This document shows, piece by piece, positions 53,701 to 64,000 of a stretch of 64,000 nt of DNA. Position numbers and translations under genes: made by a program. Numbering within the stretch: the first letter of the stretch is position 1; every line of letters begins with the position of its first letter. Origin of the DNA: Macrotrachela quadricornifera (Eukaryota > Rotifera > Eurotatoria > Philodinida > Philodinidae); NCBI GenBank assembly GCA_022393335.1, contig JAJEKB010020756.1, positions 234,033-298,032 of the forward strand, given 5' to 3'. The notes beneath the pieces were generated by a model. It worked only from the letters and a program-made list of their open reading frames with translations. It was not told the DNA's origin and did no database searches.

Positions 53701-55183
53701 TGTGAACGGAAGCAATATTCATTCAATAGGTTCTAATAAGCAATGATAAATTCTAGAATGGTTTGGTTATCCAGATCTTCATTCTCGAGATATTGCAGTT
53801 TCACTGGAGTTTTTAATCAAATGCTATAGTTACTTTCATTCGGAAAGTTTCAAATTTTTTAGTTGCTTCTATCTTAAAATCTGAGCACTCAACATTTTGA
53901 ACTATAACTCCAGTACAAATGTAAAATCTTTAATGTCCATATTTTAAGATAGAATCAACTAAAAAATTTGAAATTTTTAGAATAAAATAATTTCAGTAGA
54001 ATCTTTACTTTTACAAAATTTGAAGTCTAAATTCGAAAGTCGTTTTTACGATGGAAGGTGAGGATACTACGGCATTTTATTAAAAAATCTAGTAAAACTT
54101 CGATAACTCAAGAACGAAGGTCTGAACAACCAAATCATTCCAGATTTTCTCATTGCTTACTAGGATCTATCGAATAAATATAGCCGCCGCCAAAAACGAT
54201 TTGACACTTGAGGATGTTTCCTCATGGGTAAACTTTTTTATTCTATGAAGATTGATTGGATATTCAAGAATGAGAATTTGTACACTTTCATATCTTAAGT
54301 AGAAAATAAAACTGACCGATTTGAAATCATAACCAGCTGGAGATGTCGTAGGATCACTTAGTATCTGACTAGTCTATTTATTAAAAATATAAATAAGTAA
54401 ATATAAATCAAAAAAACAAAATAAAAACAGAATAACAAACTTTAGTTGAAGATGCTGAGTCATAAGAAGAAATTGAACGAGGTCGAAGATCATCAGCTAA
54501 TAAACAATTAATTAAATTTCGACGACGTTTTAAACTACTTATAAATATTTCTTCCCAATAATCAGTATCAGCTTGAGTTAATGACTAAAATAAATAATAA
54601 TATTAATTCTACATTTCAAATTCGAAGCTTAACATAAAACATTAAAATTGTCAGATGATCACCAATAGCTCATATAAGTTATTACTACTAAGAAAGAATC
54701 CAAAAAACTGTCACAGAATGATTTAAATTCAATTTAAACACAATCGTAGTTAAAATATCTCTAATATAAACAATAATTATTCATAATAGTATTCTTTGAT
54801 AAGACAATACATATTATATCAATGATGACAGATTATGAAATGTTATCAATTTAACATAAATCAATCATCATCATCATCTAAGTATTCATTACTTTCAACA
54901 ATGATATGAAAAATATCAAGTTGAATAATATTAATCTACGAAATAATCTAATATAAAAAAATATATATCTTATTACTTGTTGTGTTAAATATTCAAATTG
55001 TTCATCATTAAAAGCTGCTCGTTCACTTTTTAAATATGCATCTAATTCATTTTCATTATTAACTTTTGTTAAACGATTTGTTGTTTTTACTGTATATGAT
55101 GATGAAGGTGTTGTTTCAATAGCTGCTAATTTCTTTTCAATACTTGTTAAATTAAATGAAGCAGACGGCGTTGAAAGAAACAT
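50754..55183 (-). CDS. NUP93: Nucleoporin NUP93 (Nic96 family)
   Basis: A core scaffold of the nuclear pore inner ring. Nine exons give 816 aa, almost exactly the human length (819): 54977-55183, 54441-54584, 54317-54373, 53485-53559, 53328-53426, 52944-53275, 52068-52879, 51083-51543, 50754-51017. The N-terminal region is coiled-coil-like (ENELDAYLKSERAAFNDEQF). The rest is the alpha-solenoid. Diagnostic stretches are GDMWHAAEWMSGVL, DGVSAWPLIFYALRAGD, NPYKRAVICILDR, EDFLWIKLAQ and EQPFRYARILILCGAFESA. An acceptor-like sequence directly precedes the ATG, so a 5' UTR exon is likely. The intron 53560-54316 is 757 bp and holds a hairpin-type element. It is divergently transcribed from the LASP-like gene 500 bp away. 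Confidence 0.92.
53700..54200. mobile_element. Hairpin-type MITE in a NUP93 intron
   Basis: Left arm 53722-53800 (TAATAAGCAATGATAAATTC, AGAATGGTTTGGTT, TTCATTCTCGAGATAT) and right arm 54097-54180 are inverted copies with scattered changes. Similarity continues inward (TTTCAAATTTTTTAGTTG on both arms), so almost the whole insertion folds on itself. The outer right end (GAATAAATATAGCCGCCGCC) resembles a sequence at 63352-63376 (GAATGAATATAGCTTCCGCC), probably another copy's end. Confidence 0.65.
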
Positions 55184-55682
55184 CTGTAAAAAAGAAGCAT
55201 TTCATAATAATTTAAGTATAATTATCATTGACACACAAATCTATGTAATGTATCAATTATTAATATTAATAAATAGAATTTGAATTATTTAATAAAAAGA
55301 TTAATTATCAAAGATGAATGAAAAGTCATTTAACTTCCATTCTTATTAAGAGAAATAATCATTGGTCAATTGATTAAGCAATCATTAAAGAACGTTACAA
55401 GCAGTTTATTTATTTTATAAAATATTTATTAGAAAATTTGAAATTATTTTTTTATTTAAATTAAATTTACAATTAACTTTTAAATAAAAATAAAAAAATA
55501 TTAATTAATTCATTTTTATTGGTCAATCATTAATGTAAAGAAAATGAAAAGAAAAGAACGATCGATCGATCGATCGATTTGATCTTATTGTCTATTATTT
55601 GTTTATATTATTGATTTTATGTAACAAAGAAGACAAAAAAAAGGATTCTTTTCTGTATATTTTAGATATAACAAAATATATC
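55184..55682. promoter_or_regulatory. Shared upstream region of NUP93 and the LASP-like gene
   Basis: A 499-bp divergent intergenic region that must contain both promoters. It holds a (CGAT)n run, about 55559-55578, self-complementary. No core promoter element can be distinguished in the AT-rich sequence. Confidence 0.4.
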
Positions 55683-57067
55683 ATGTCAAATGTACAAAAT
55701 AAAAATTGTGGTAAATGTGAAAAAATTGTTTATCCAACTGAAGAAATAAAATGTCTTGATAAAGTAAGTTATATCATTTTTTAATCAGAATTTTTTTATT
55801 TTACTCTGTCATTTTGACATTAGACAAGAAGGTAAATCATGTGTGAGTTCTTCTACTTGGCAAGCTTTTTGTTCCTTTTTTTTTTACAAAAAGCAATGCA
55901 TGCTCTTTTTTTTCCTCACACAATATTAATGCTTATTTTTGGTTTGATTTAATACAATTTTGTTTTAATTTTATTAAATTTAATTTTAGTTCTGGCATAA
56001 AGGATGCTTAAAATGTACAGTATGTGGAATGACACTTAATGTAAAAAATGTTAAAGGTTATGAAAAAATGCCATATTGTCATGTGTAAGTATTTGAAAAA
56101 AAAAATTTATGAAAGATTTAATTTTATTAGAATTATTATTATTCAGACATTATCCACAACCAAAACCAACTGTTGTTGTTGATAATCCAGAAATGCAACG
56201 TATTCGATTATTGACAGATATTCAAAGCAATGTAAAAGATCTTTTTTGTTTGTAAAGAATATCAATAAATTTTTATTAATTAGGCTAAATATCATGAGGA
56301 TTTTAATAAAAGTAAAGGAAAATTTACAGTGGTTGCTGATGATCCAGCTTTAACACGAGCTAAAGAACATCAACGTATTGTTAGTCAAGCTGAATATACT
56401 GGTAAACGAAAGGATAGTTCATCACAAGTACTTGCTCATGGTAAATAAAAATTTTTCGAGGAGAAAAAAGACTGTGGTTAAGCTTTTTTTTAAAAGATAA
56501 TAATGGTTCTAATCGAGCATATGTTCCATCTGAACCAAGAGTAGGTCGTGGTAAGTTTTTATTTTTAAATTCTTACTTTTTTTTCTATGAAATATATATA
56601 TATATAGTTGCTGATTATGATCCAATTAATGATGATCGTGGTTCATTATCACGTGGTTATGAGCCAACATCAAAAGCTATACAACATTGTAGTAAGTAAA
56701 TAAATTATGTATACAATTATTTTTATTTTCAATGTAAAATTTCAAGTAAATCAAAATAATATTTATAAATCGAATAATGGCAATGGGAATAGTACTCATC
56801 ATGATTTACATAATAATGGACGATCAACAATAGTAAATTATTTATTTTTAATATGAACAAAAAAAATTTTTTTTGTTTTTGTTTATTTAGATGACAGTTC
56901 GCGCACTTTATTCATATAAAGCATCAGAATCTGATGAAATGAGTTTTAATGAAGGTGATAATATTATTGAATGTGAACATATTGATGCTGGTTGGATGTT
57001 AGGACGTCATCCAATAACAGGCAAACAAGGTTTACTTCCATCCAATTATGTTGAAATAATTAATTGA
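55683..57067 (+). CDS. LIM and SH3 domain protein, LASP/nebulette type
   Basis: An actin-associated adaptor. Exons 55683-55763, 55990-56084, 56147-56231, 56284-56440, 56497-56550, 56608-56691, 56747-56832 and 56891-57067 join in phase to give 272 aa (LASP1 is 261). A LIM domain comes first ([20 protein letters not shown], then FWHKGCLKC and CGMTLNVKN with the zinc Cys/His). Two nebulin repeats follow ([20 protein letters not shown]). A variable linker leads to the C-terminal SH3 domain ([17 protein letters not shown], ending [12 protein letters not shown]). I chose the ATG at 55683 because LASP proteins begin just before the first zinc Cys; an in-frame ATG exists 28 codons upstream at 55599. 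An AATAAA lies near 57316. Confidence 0.93.
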
Positions 57068-57491
57068 GAATGAAAATTTAATTACTTTGCTTTCATTTCT
57101 TAGATATTTGATTTATATCTCATAGAGAATCTCTTGTAAATATATGATTTTTACTCTACGACAAACTTCTACTCTTATTCTCTTGTTTATCAGTTGTGTT
57201 GTTTTCTTTTTTTTTCTTTGCCGTGTGTGTGATGTGTTGTTACAGTTCATAGAAGAACTCTTATAAATGAACAAGACGTTATTTGATTTTCTTTGTTATA
57301 AACATACCATTCTTAATAAAGTTAAATAGTTTTTGAATATTTATTGTTATTCTTAAATAATGAAATATTTACTAATTACATTTTATCTAATAAACTATTT
57401 TCAGTGAAGAATTTCGATCAGATTTCTCAATATTAGTAATTAACTATTTTATTAATTCTCTGATGAAAACAAGAGAACTTGAATATACTTA
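57068..57491. other. 3' flank of the LASP-like gene
   Basis: 3' UTR with a T-rich tract and a polyadenylation signal near 57316, then plain AT-rich DNA up to the left end of the composite element. Confidence 0.5.
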
Positions 57492-57599
57492 AGGCAGTGC
57501 AAAAGTAGTGGTGAGAGTTCTTTTTTTTTCTTATAAATAGCTTAAAACAAAATTATTTTTTTTACTAATCGATAGAGCGTCTTTCGCTTTATCGTTCTA

Positions 57600-58737
57600 C
57601 ATGGTCTGACCAAAAGTTCTGGGAACACAAAAAAAAAAAAGAAAATAGAGAGATATGTTTCGTTTTATTTTACCAAATGTTCGAAATAGTCGCCATGACT
57701 CATTATACAAAGTTTCATCCTTTATAATAGGTTGTCAAAGGCTTTTTTAAAATTTTTCTTTTGGAATATTTTTCACCAGCTAGGAAACCGCAAGAACCAA
57801 TGATTTTTCGTTTGGTTGATCAGTTAAATTCCGTTTGATGTAATCATTTGGCCAATAATCACACGGTGCAAGGTCAGATGAATATGGTAGATGTGGCATT
57901 ATATTGATACCTTCTTCTGTTAAATAATTAATAACATCTGAATGACGATGGGGTCCAGCATTATCATGAAGCAATTTTATATCTTTTCCGTCATTTGACT
58001 TTTTTTCTTTCAATATTTTCTTGATAACAGACTAGAGGCAATTTTCAATATAATAGTTGTGATCTATAGTCTTGTCTTCATCAGCAGCATGTATAAGAAC
58101 GATTCACCTTCACCAACCCAGCTGGCGTTTGTTGGCTTGTGATGAATTGCTTATGGTAAATTCATGTCTCATCACGTGTTATAATATCACATAATCGCCA
58201 GGAACCATCTAAAAATTTTGTCAAATTTTCACGACAAAGCTTAACGTCGTTGTTTTTGTTCATCAATCAGTCGATGGGATACCCAACGAGATGTAACTTT
58301 TTTCATCTAGAGACAGTCGTGGATAACTCGTTCTATGGTACCATGAGAGAGAGAGAGAGAGATATATCTCGGCTATAACTTCATCATAAGTTGAATGTGG
58401 ATCATTGTTGATAACTTGCTGAACCAGTTCAATATTTTCATCTGTAAGTTCGGAAACCGTGTTGTTGTAAGTTTCTCGTAAATTGTCTTTGCATCAATTC
58501 CCAAAATAGCTCGAATTTTAAAATAGTATCGATCAAATTCATTACCTATTTAAAAAAAATTTCTTTTCACTTCGAATTAAAGTTTATCTGAAAAAGTATT
58601 GTAATTAAGTCTAAAAGAGAGGTAGTGTATATATCACTATAGACCAGACATTGTACTATCTATTCGTGCAAAAACCTCGTCAATATTAATTGGTTTATGA
58701 AATTGCCAATGGCATTGCCAGAACTTTTGGTCAGACT
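57600..58737 (-). mobile_element. Mariner nested in the left arm of the composite
   Basis: The TIRs read GTCTGACCAAAAGTTCTGG at both ends, inverted, flanked by TA (57598-57599 and 58738-58739). Removing it restores the left arm of the outer element, which proves it is younger. The minus-strand transposase is decayed. Its C-terminal piece (57780-58013) keeps LLHDNAGPHRHSDVINYL with the second Asp and YSSDLAPCDYW with the third. Upstream parts are shifted and a (GA)n run lies at about 58345-58361. Confidence 0.8.
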
Positions 58738-58984
58738 TAGTATGTTATTTGATCTAGATCTAACTGAGATTATAATAAGAAAGTTTCGACAAAAACATTT
58801 TTGATATAGTCTGGCTGGTAGCAATAGTGAAGAAAACCATCTACATGTGATTTTTTTCTTGTTCTTTCTTTTATCATTGTCTTCTTATCTTTTACACGAA
58901 CTGATCATCTGTGTATTTCGTAGTGGACCAGGAGCAACAATGATAGAGTAGGAAAATATAAGGATAAATTTATCAATTGTTTAT

Positions 58985-59575
58985 TTTATCAAATGTTCGA
59001 AATAATCATCTTCGTTGTTGATACACAAATGCATTCTCTCAATCCATTTTTCGAACGTTTTTTATAATCTTTTTTGTCTAAAGAATACATGAAAATAACC
59101 ACAGCATCACATAATGATTGTGAATCACTAATCGGTCAGATTCTCTTTAATTAGATCAAACAGTCAAAATTCCAGGATAATAAGTCGGGATAGTTGGTTG
59201 GATACTGTATCACTGTGAGACCTTCCGATTGAAGATAAATAGATACATCTATATGAATATGTGGTTTTCCATTATCATGATGAATTTTAATACCACGTGT
59301 GTCGTACGAAGGTCTTTAGGATTTTAGTTCATCAAATAGAGGACTTAAACAATTCTTGATGTAATCCTGATGATCCGTAGTATCTCCATGTTCCAAATGA
59401 TGAATGAAAATAGGACCATTTGACTTCAAAAAGATACAAAAATAAGGTCCTTGGAGCATGCTTATTTTGTCGAGTTACAGTAAGTGGAAGATGATCAGTA
59501 AAAGTGAACTTCATACGTAAACTCCACGTTTCGAGCTCATTTTTTCATTAATGTTTTTTCATGAAATTTCGGTCC
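58985..59575 (-). pseudogene. C-terminal half of a split mariner transposase
   Basis: Minus-strand fragments match the C-terminal half of the 36127-37065 transposase: PLTVTRQNKHAPRTLFLYLF, and the homologues of 'HHDNGKPH' and 'SPDLSPC' in broken frames. The part carrying the first catalytic Asp is missing or destroyed at the 59520-59575 edge. The N-terminal half lies at 60722-61102, beyond the inserted island. Confidence 0.7.
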
Positions 59576-60721
59576 ATGTTTTCTAATATGCACTAGAAAC
59601 ACTTGTGTACAAAGTAAGTGTCCTTAGAGGAGATCAGGGAATACTCACTATCTGGAAGTGCTATTCACAGGACAGAATAAAGACACCTACAATTCAAAAG
59701 TGCCGTTCTCGGAACAGAACAAAGACACCCACCACCCGGAAGTTTCGTTTCTAGAATAGAACAAAGGCACACACTACTCGGAAGTGCCGATCCCAGCACT
59801 GCGCCTGCGACAGCTCACAGTTCAATAAGCTAAAAAAGCTGGGCTCAATTTTATGCTAACCAGCTCTTTTTTTTTGTAAGCGGGTTCCCGACACCAGCTC
59901 TTTATTTGTGAGGATGGTCCTCATGTCCTATCCCATAGGGATACTCTTAGATCTCAAAAGTTATACTATAGGGGCACCTTTAGGTTAACAAGAGCTATAC
60001 TATGGCGGTATGCTTACATTCGCAAGGTCTATACTATAGGGGCACTCTAGGTCTTCAAGGGTTGTACTATAGAGTTACTGTTATGTCCTCAAAGGCTATA
60101 TTATAAGGATATCCTTACGCCCTCCAGGGCTATTCCTTTGGCTGTAGTAAGGGTCTTAATCCCGAAGTTGACTGTGTGTTTGCCTGTTTGTCCGCAGAGT
60201 GCCACTAATGGAAAGGGATTTCTGGGTCGAGATTTTTCCCACTATTATCCGCATGAAACATGACGTTGTTCGCGTGAATATAAAGTTTTTAGGATGTTCT
60301 AAAATGCGCCCCGAACAACATGGAGTTTCCTCAGACCAATAGTGAACAAGGAGATAAGACTGTAATGAAGGAGGTGGGCTGGGTTTTGGGTGAAGGTTTT
60401 TTTCACAATTGTCCGCATGAAAGACGATATTGTTCGTGGGAATGTTCCCTTGACTGTCGTCAGGGTCCTAACACATTCGACCCGATGGGCTTCATCGATG
60501 GAACCTGTCATTCTTTGATAATGGATGACCCATAATGACTGGCAAAGCTTTGCACTTCGTATTTCCGTCTCTAAAGATGTTTCATTAGGAAACTAAAGTA
60601 CTCAAAAAGATGCAGTGTGAAAAGCTCTACAATCTGGAAAGTAAAGCTTATTTTAATTTATGTACTTTTTGCTTTAAAAAAAAGAAAAATTCTGTGCGAT
60701 CAATTTTTGCTAGAGAGTAAT
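59576..60721. repeat. GC-richer island with two tandem repeat arrays
   Basis: An insert splitting the mariner transposase. Array 1 (59652-59800) has about 3.5 copies of a 42-43-nt unit (AAGTGCCGTTCTCGGAACAG, then AACAAAGACACC). Array 2 (about 59925-60145) has about seven diverged copies of a 34-nt unit around CTATACTATAGGGGCAC. A longer imperfect direct repeat follows: the stretch with TCCGCATGAAA and GTTGTTCGCGTGAAT near 60230-60290 recurs at 60390-60445. No coding function is recognised. Confidence 0.65.
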
Positions 60722-61102
60722 GGAACTCACCAGTGAACCTCATCGTCGCGAATGTCTTGAATCAGTTTGATCTTCTAATTGTTCTACTGGGAGATAAGGA
60801 TCATTATTGATAAGAAATTGGATTTATTTGATATTTTCAGATGTTGTTTCGGTAATGGATCTACTGGGCCGTGTTTTATCTTCAATTTTTTCTTGATCTT
60901 CATGAAACAGTTTAGACCACCTTTCCACTGTTCTGAGAGAAGAAGGTTGATTATCATAAACAGAATATAATTCATCATGACTAATTCTTTCTTGAACATT
61001 AAGTGCAGTGCACATTTTAATGTAGAAGCAAAAGTTTTCTGCACTCATTTGAAAGAGAAAATGTATATGAGGCACAACAAAAGTTTTTGAGCCAGCGCTC
61101 AC
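60722..61102 (-). pseudogene. N-terminal half of the split mariner transposase
   Basis: The minus-strand frame reads MSAENFCFYIKMCTALNVQE, then SHDELYSVY and TVERWSKLFHED, then RSITETTSENIK. This matches the N-terminal helix-turn-helix region of the 35722-37543 mariner. The frame stops at about 60824. The C-terminal half is at 58985-59575. Confidence 0.75.
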
Positions 61103-61111
61103 GACAACTAT

Positions 61112-62175
61112 TCAGAGACTGGTGCTAATGTATTTTCTTCAAAATACTGTCCTTCAGCATTAATGCACTTGTACATTCGAATAAACCAGTATTCGAAGCA
61201 GTTTTAGAAGTCTTCTTTTATGAGACTGTTAATGGCTTGTGCTAAAGCTGTGAACATTGCGTTATTGTCGTCGAACTGAATTTCACGTAGATGATTTTTG
61301 AGTTTCAGGAATAAGAAGTCGCAAGGACTTCGATTTGGATATGATTCTACATGAATTTTGGTTAAAAATTCGTTGGTAATCCAAGCTCGATGTGGTTTTG
61401 CATTTTCATCATGAAGAGTGAGACCTCGAAGACCACTCCTTGGTCGTCATTCTGATACAGTTTCGAAGACTTGTGGTAGGCAGATGTTGACATACCAGCT
61501 TGCATTTAGTGTTACGCCAGTTTCTAATGGTACCGTTTTGATTAAACTAGAATTCATATAGAAAACATCCACCATTCTTTTGCCTGAAGTTTTGTTGCGA
61601 TGAATTTTGGTTGGACATGGGCCAGTTTTTGACACCCAAGCTTTTGATTGCTCTTTTGTTTCTGAATCGTAATGATAGAACCAAGATTCATCATCATTTA
61701 TAATGTCAGATACACGACGCGATGGTCCTTCTTTCAATCTCTTCAGCGAGTGACAGTAAAATTCAATGAGCCACTGTTTTTGGTCATTGGTTAACTGATG
61801 TGGCATTCAACGAGCACAAGCTTTGCGTAGCTTCAAATAATCATGAATAATTGAATATATTGCTGGCTACTTCATACCTAGGATATCTTCTATCTGTTTG
61901 TATGTTGAATGAGGATCATTTTCAATTATTGTTCGTACAGCTTCAATTGTTTGTTTGTTGACAGAGGCTCGAGAACGACCTGGACAGGCAACATATCTTC
62001 AATACTAAAATCATTGCGCTGAAATTCATGAAATTAATGGAGAACTGTGGTGTTAGAAGGTGCTTGGTCTCTCATGCTTGCACCAAAATAGCATGACTAT
62101 CTTTGTATGTTAAGCCAATTTTTCAGTCATATAAAATCAAAGTGCGAAATTGTTCACGTGAGAGTTGAAAATTTA
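61112..62175 (-). pseudogene. Second-lineage mariner transposase relic
   Basis: A transposase of a different mariner lineage on the minus strand. From the N-terminal side: REQFRTLILYD near 62160, a helix-turn-helix part with stops, then an open stretch 61447-61806. That stretch has PHQLTNDQKQWLIEFYCHSL, INDDESWFYHYD (first Asp kept) and LNASWYVNICLPQVFETVSE. After a stop come LHDENAKPH- and NRSPCDFLFLKLKNH-type remains of the second and third Asp regions. The C-terminus reads CINAEGQYFEE. Inactive: several stops and substitutions. Confidence 0.78.
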
Positions 62176-62199
62176 TATTGAAAATGATGTGAGAGTGAT

Positions 62200-63090
62200 T
62201 CAAAAGAAATTAAAAAAATACAACGATGGATAATTCGTGGAAGTCTAAAATTTTGGATATAATCTTAAATATGTTTAGTTATTAGAATAGAATAGATGTC
62301 ATCAAATTACGACTTCTAGAAGAACCGGGCGTAGAAACCTTTCTAGTGCCCTACGTAGATTCGATGCTTCGTATTAGTTTCCAGGAAAGAAACCTTGCCT
62401 TCTATAAGTTCGAAAGACTTGTTAGAAGGCATAATGGACAAGGAAAGAAATTTTCAAGTAGGAAAATTATTCTCAATAAGGACAACAGTTTCTTGCGAAC
62501 GAAAAGAAATTTGTTGGAGTGGACAAACTTTTCTGACTCGTAATTCCACTATGATTTACTCCTTCCTATTAGTTTCAAAGAAACTACATTTACTTTCAAG
62601 AGGCTAGGACGAGTTGTATCGGCAGACATCATACCGAATATAATTTTCGCTTTTCTAGTTTTCCTCGTTTTGTCCTTCTTCCCTCTCTTAACTTACGCAA
62701 ATTGTGACTTATGCTTTTCCAGACAATGTCCCCCTTAAGGCGATTGTTCTACATGTGTTTTCGCAAGTCCTGGTTCCCACTGCCCTCACCCTCGCCCTTG
62801 AGATACGTCCTATGCGTATTTTCACATGTGCTCATGTTTTCGTCCTTCTCCTCATCAAGAGAGATGTCCTTATTTGTGTTTCTGTCCAAACTTATCCTGT
62901 TTATAGAAAATTTATTTCTTTTTTTCGGAAAGAACTTTCCTGGAAACTAATATAGGGCATCATATAAGAAAATGCGAGAGAATACAACTTACTTTTACTT
63001 TTCCGACGTTCTGAAATATAAACAAATGAACGGTACGTGTGCACAAAATCTGTGCAATTAACCCATTAATGCATATGTACGTATAGATAG
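62200..63090. other. Unassigned segment with an 18-bp perfect inverted repeat
   Basis: TATTAGTTTCCAGGAAAG at 62373-62390 occurs inverted at 62935-62952, preceded on both sides by a GATGC word. This suggests a ~580-bp TIR element. The plus-strand open frames here (62346-62955) overlap one another in different frames and match no family. Confidence 0.4.
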
Positions 63091-63336
63091 TCAGATATTA
63101 AAAGAAAAAACGAGAAAAAAAATCACATGTAGATGGTTTTTTCCACTATTGCTACCAGCTAGACTACACAAAAAAAAAGTATTTGTCGAAACTTTTTTAT
63201 TATAATCTTAGTTCAATATAGATCACATAACAGAGAACTATAGAGCGAAAGACGCTCTATCGACTGACGAAAAACGAAGTTTTTTTTAAAGATGTTTATG
63301 AAAAAAAAATCCTTCACCACTACTTTTGGCCTGTCG

Positions 63337-64000
63337 TAATTAGTTAGTATGGAATGAATATAGCTTCCGCCGAAAAGCTTTAAAATATTTTAATATCAAT
63401 TAAAAATTTCTGAATAATCCCATTCAATTCTATGTGTTATTTTTGGAATTATTTATTAAATTTTTCTCCTACGAGACAAACATTACAAAATTCAACTGCT
63501 TTAGTAGACTGAAGTATCATGTTTATTTAATATTTTGATTACATACAAATAAATTCTTACATTTGATTGCAAACAATAAAGATTGTTTTCGTAGCAACAG
63601 ACATCAATATTAAAAATAATATTTCGAAAAGTATGTGAAACAAATATTCGATGTTAGAGAAATCATATTCATTTCATTTTTCAGTACTTGTTTATTTCAT
63701 AATGTAATTTTTATTTTATGAATGAAATAAAATGTGTATCAAACGTTTTAAAAATAATCAAAATTTGACTAAATTAAAGAATTTTATTTTTGTAATTTAA
63801 AATATCCTACTGTGAATAATTAAATTTTATCATAAAAAAAATTCTTTCTTTCTTTCTTTCATTAGAAATGAACGAGCAATAATTTATTAACACTACTCGT
63901 ATCAACAAAGGTAAATTAAACAAAAATTTGTACTTATCTTATTTTTTTTTCAATAGATTAGATAAAAGAAAAATTACAATAAGAAATAAATATTCACACT
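63337..64000. other. Right flank, no gene seen
   Basis: Contains a probable end of the NUP93-intron MITE family near 63352-63376 and a (TTTC)n microsatellite at about 63843-63860. Otherwise AT-rich DNA without coding signal. Confidence 0.5.

Larger units (their letters stand above)
57492..63336. mobile_element. 5.8-kb composite of nested mariner-family elements
   Basis: The outer ends are long inverted repeats. The left arm, 57492-57599 continued at 58740 to about 58873, matches inverted about 63093-63336. Shared text includes AAAAGTAGTGGTGA, GATAGAGCGTCTTTCGCT and GTAGCAATAGTG, then ACCATCTACATGTGATTTTT. Both outer ends abut TA. The arms share their GATAGAGCG...TTTCGCTCTAT core with the long-TIR mariner at 35722. 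Inside lie a younger mariner nested in the left arm, a split transposase relic (58985-59575 and 60722-61102), a GC-richer tandem-repeat island, another mariner relic and an unassigned segment. Confidence 0.78.

Noticed and set aside
59925..60145. Regular ~34-nt repeats resembling a CRISPR array
   Set aside because: The units are contiguous and diverged without distinct spacers, there are no cas genes and the DNA is eukaryotic, so it is a minisatellite.
62346..62955. Several overlapping plus-strand frames (62346-62955)
   Set aside because: They occur in different frames over the same DNA and match no protein family; at most the interior of a small TIR element.

Overview
The window is eukaryotic nuclear DNA from a small invertebrate with a compact genome. 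It is AT-rich, and its genes are split by many introns, mostly 45-70 nt long, with ordinary GT..AG ends. The gene content is metazoan (PIWI, SPEF2, NUP93, a LASP-type LIM/SH3 protein, eL31). Between the genes lie many decayed mariner, Tc1, hAT and non-LTR elements, plus two tandem lysin-like amidase genes that look bacterial. Together these fit a bdelloid rotifer (Rotaria/Adineta type) best. That assignment is an inference from style and gene families, not a proof. A run of 400 Ns (43493-43892) marks an assembly gap.

Layout. 1-5.4 kb: no gene, only two tRNA-like relics. 5.4-8.4 kb (+): DHHC palmitoyltransferase. 8.7-9.3 kb (+): ribosomal protein eL31. 10.7-14.3 kb (+): a 19-exon PIWI gene whose glutamate-finger position is Asp. 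15.9-17.7 kb: decayed non-LTR retrotransposon with endonuclease and RT. 18.0-27.4 kb (-): a 38-exon SPEF2 gene (axonemal central-apparatus scaffold) with two unusual basic in-frame exons. 28-38.6 kb: repeat-rich stretch with a Tc1 relic that carries its own intron, a 201-bp hAT-like MITE with perfect 8-bp target duplication, an RT relic, a one-exon secreted peptide precursor, a TIR element, a mariner with ~300-bp TIRs and an almost intact transposase, and a long inverted repeat. 39.3-42.2 kb (+): two tandem zinc amidase genes. 42.9-45.6 kb (-): a secreted Cys-rich modular protein, interrupted by the gap. 47.2-49.8 kb (-): ArsB/Lsi2-type permease with a fossil mariner in an intron. 50.8-55.2 kb (-): NUP93. 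55.7-57.1 kb (+): LASP-like protein. 57.5-63.3 kb: a 5.8-kb composite of nested mariner-family elements containing a GC-richer tandem-repeat island.

How parts relate. No operon or biosynthetic cluster is present; the cellular genes are housekeeping or ciliary. PIWI is the expected silencing factor for transposons such as those surrounding it. Element insertions explain the few abnormally long introns in the permease and NUP93, and possibly one in SPEF2. The most distinctive accessory function is the pair of bacterial-type peptidoglycan amidases, one secreted with Cys-rich modules and one stripped to the bare catalytic domain.
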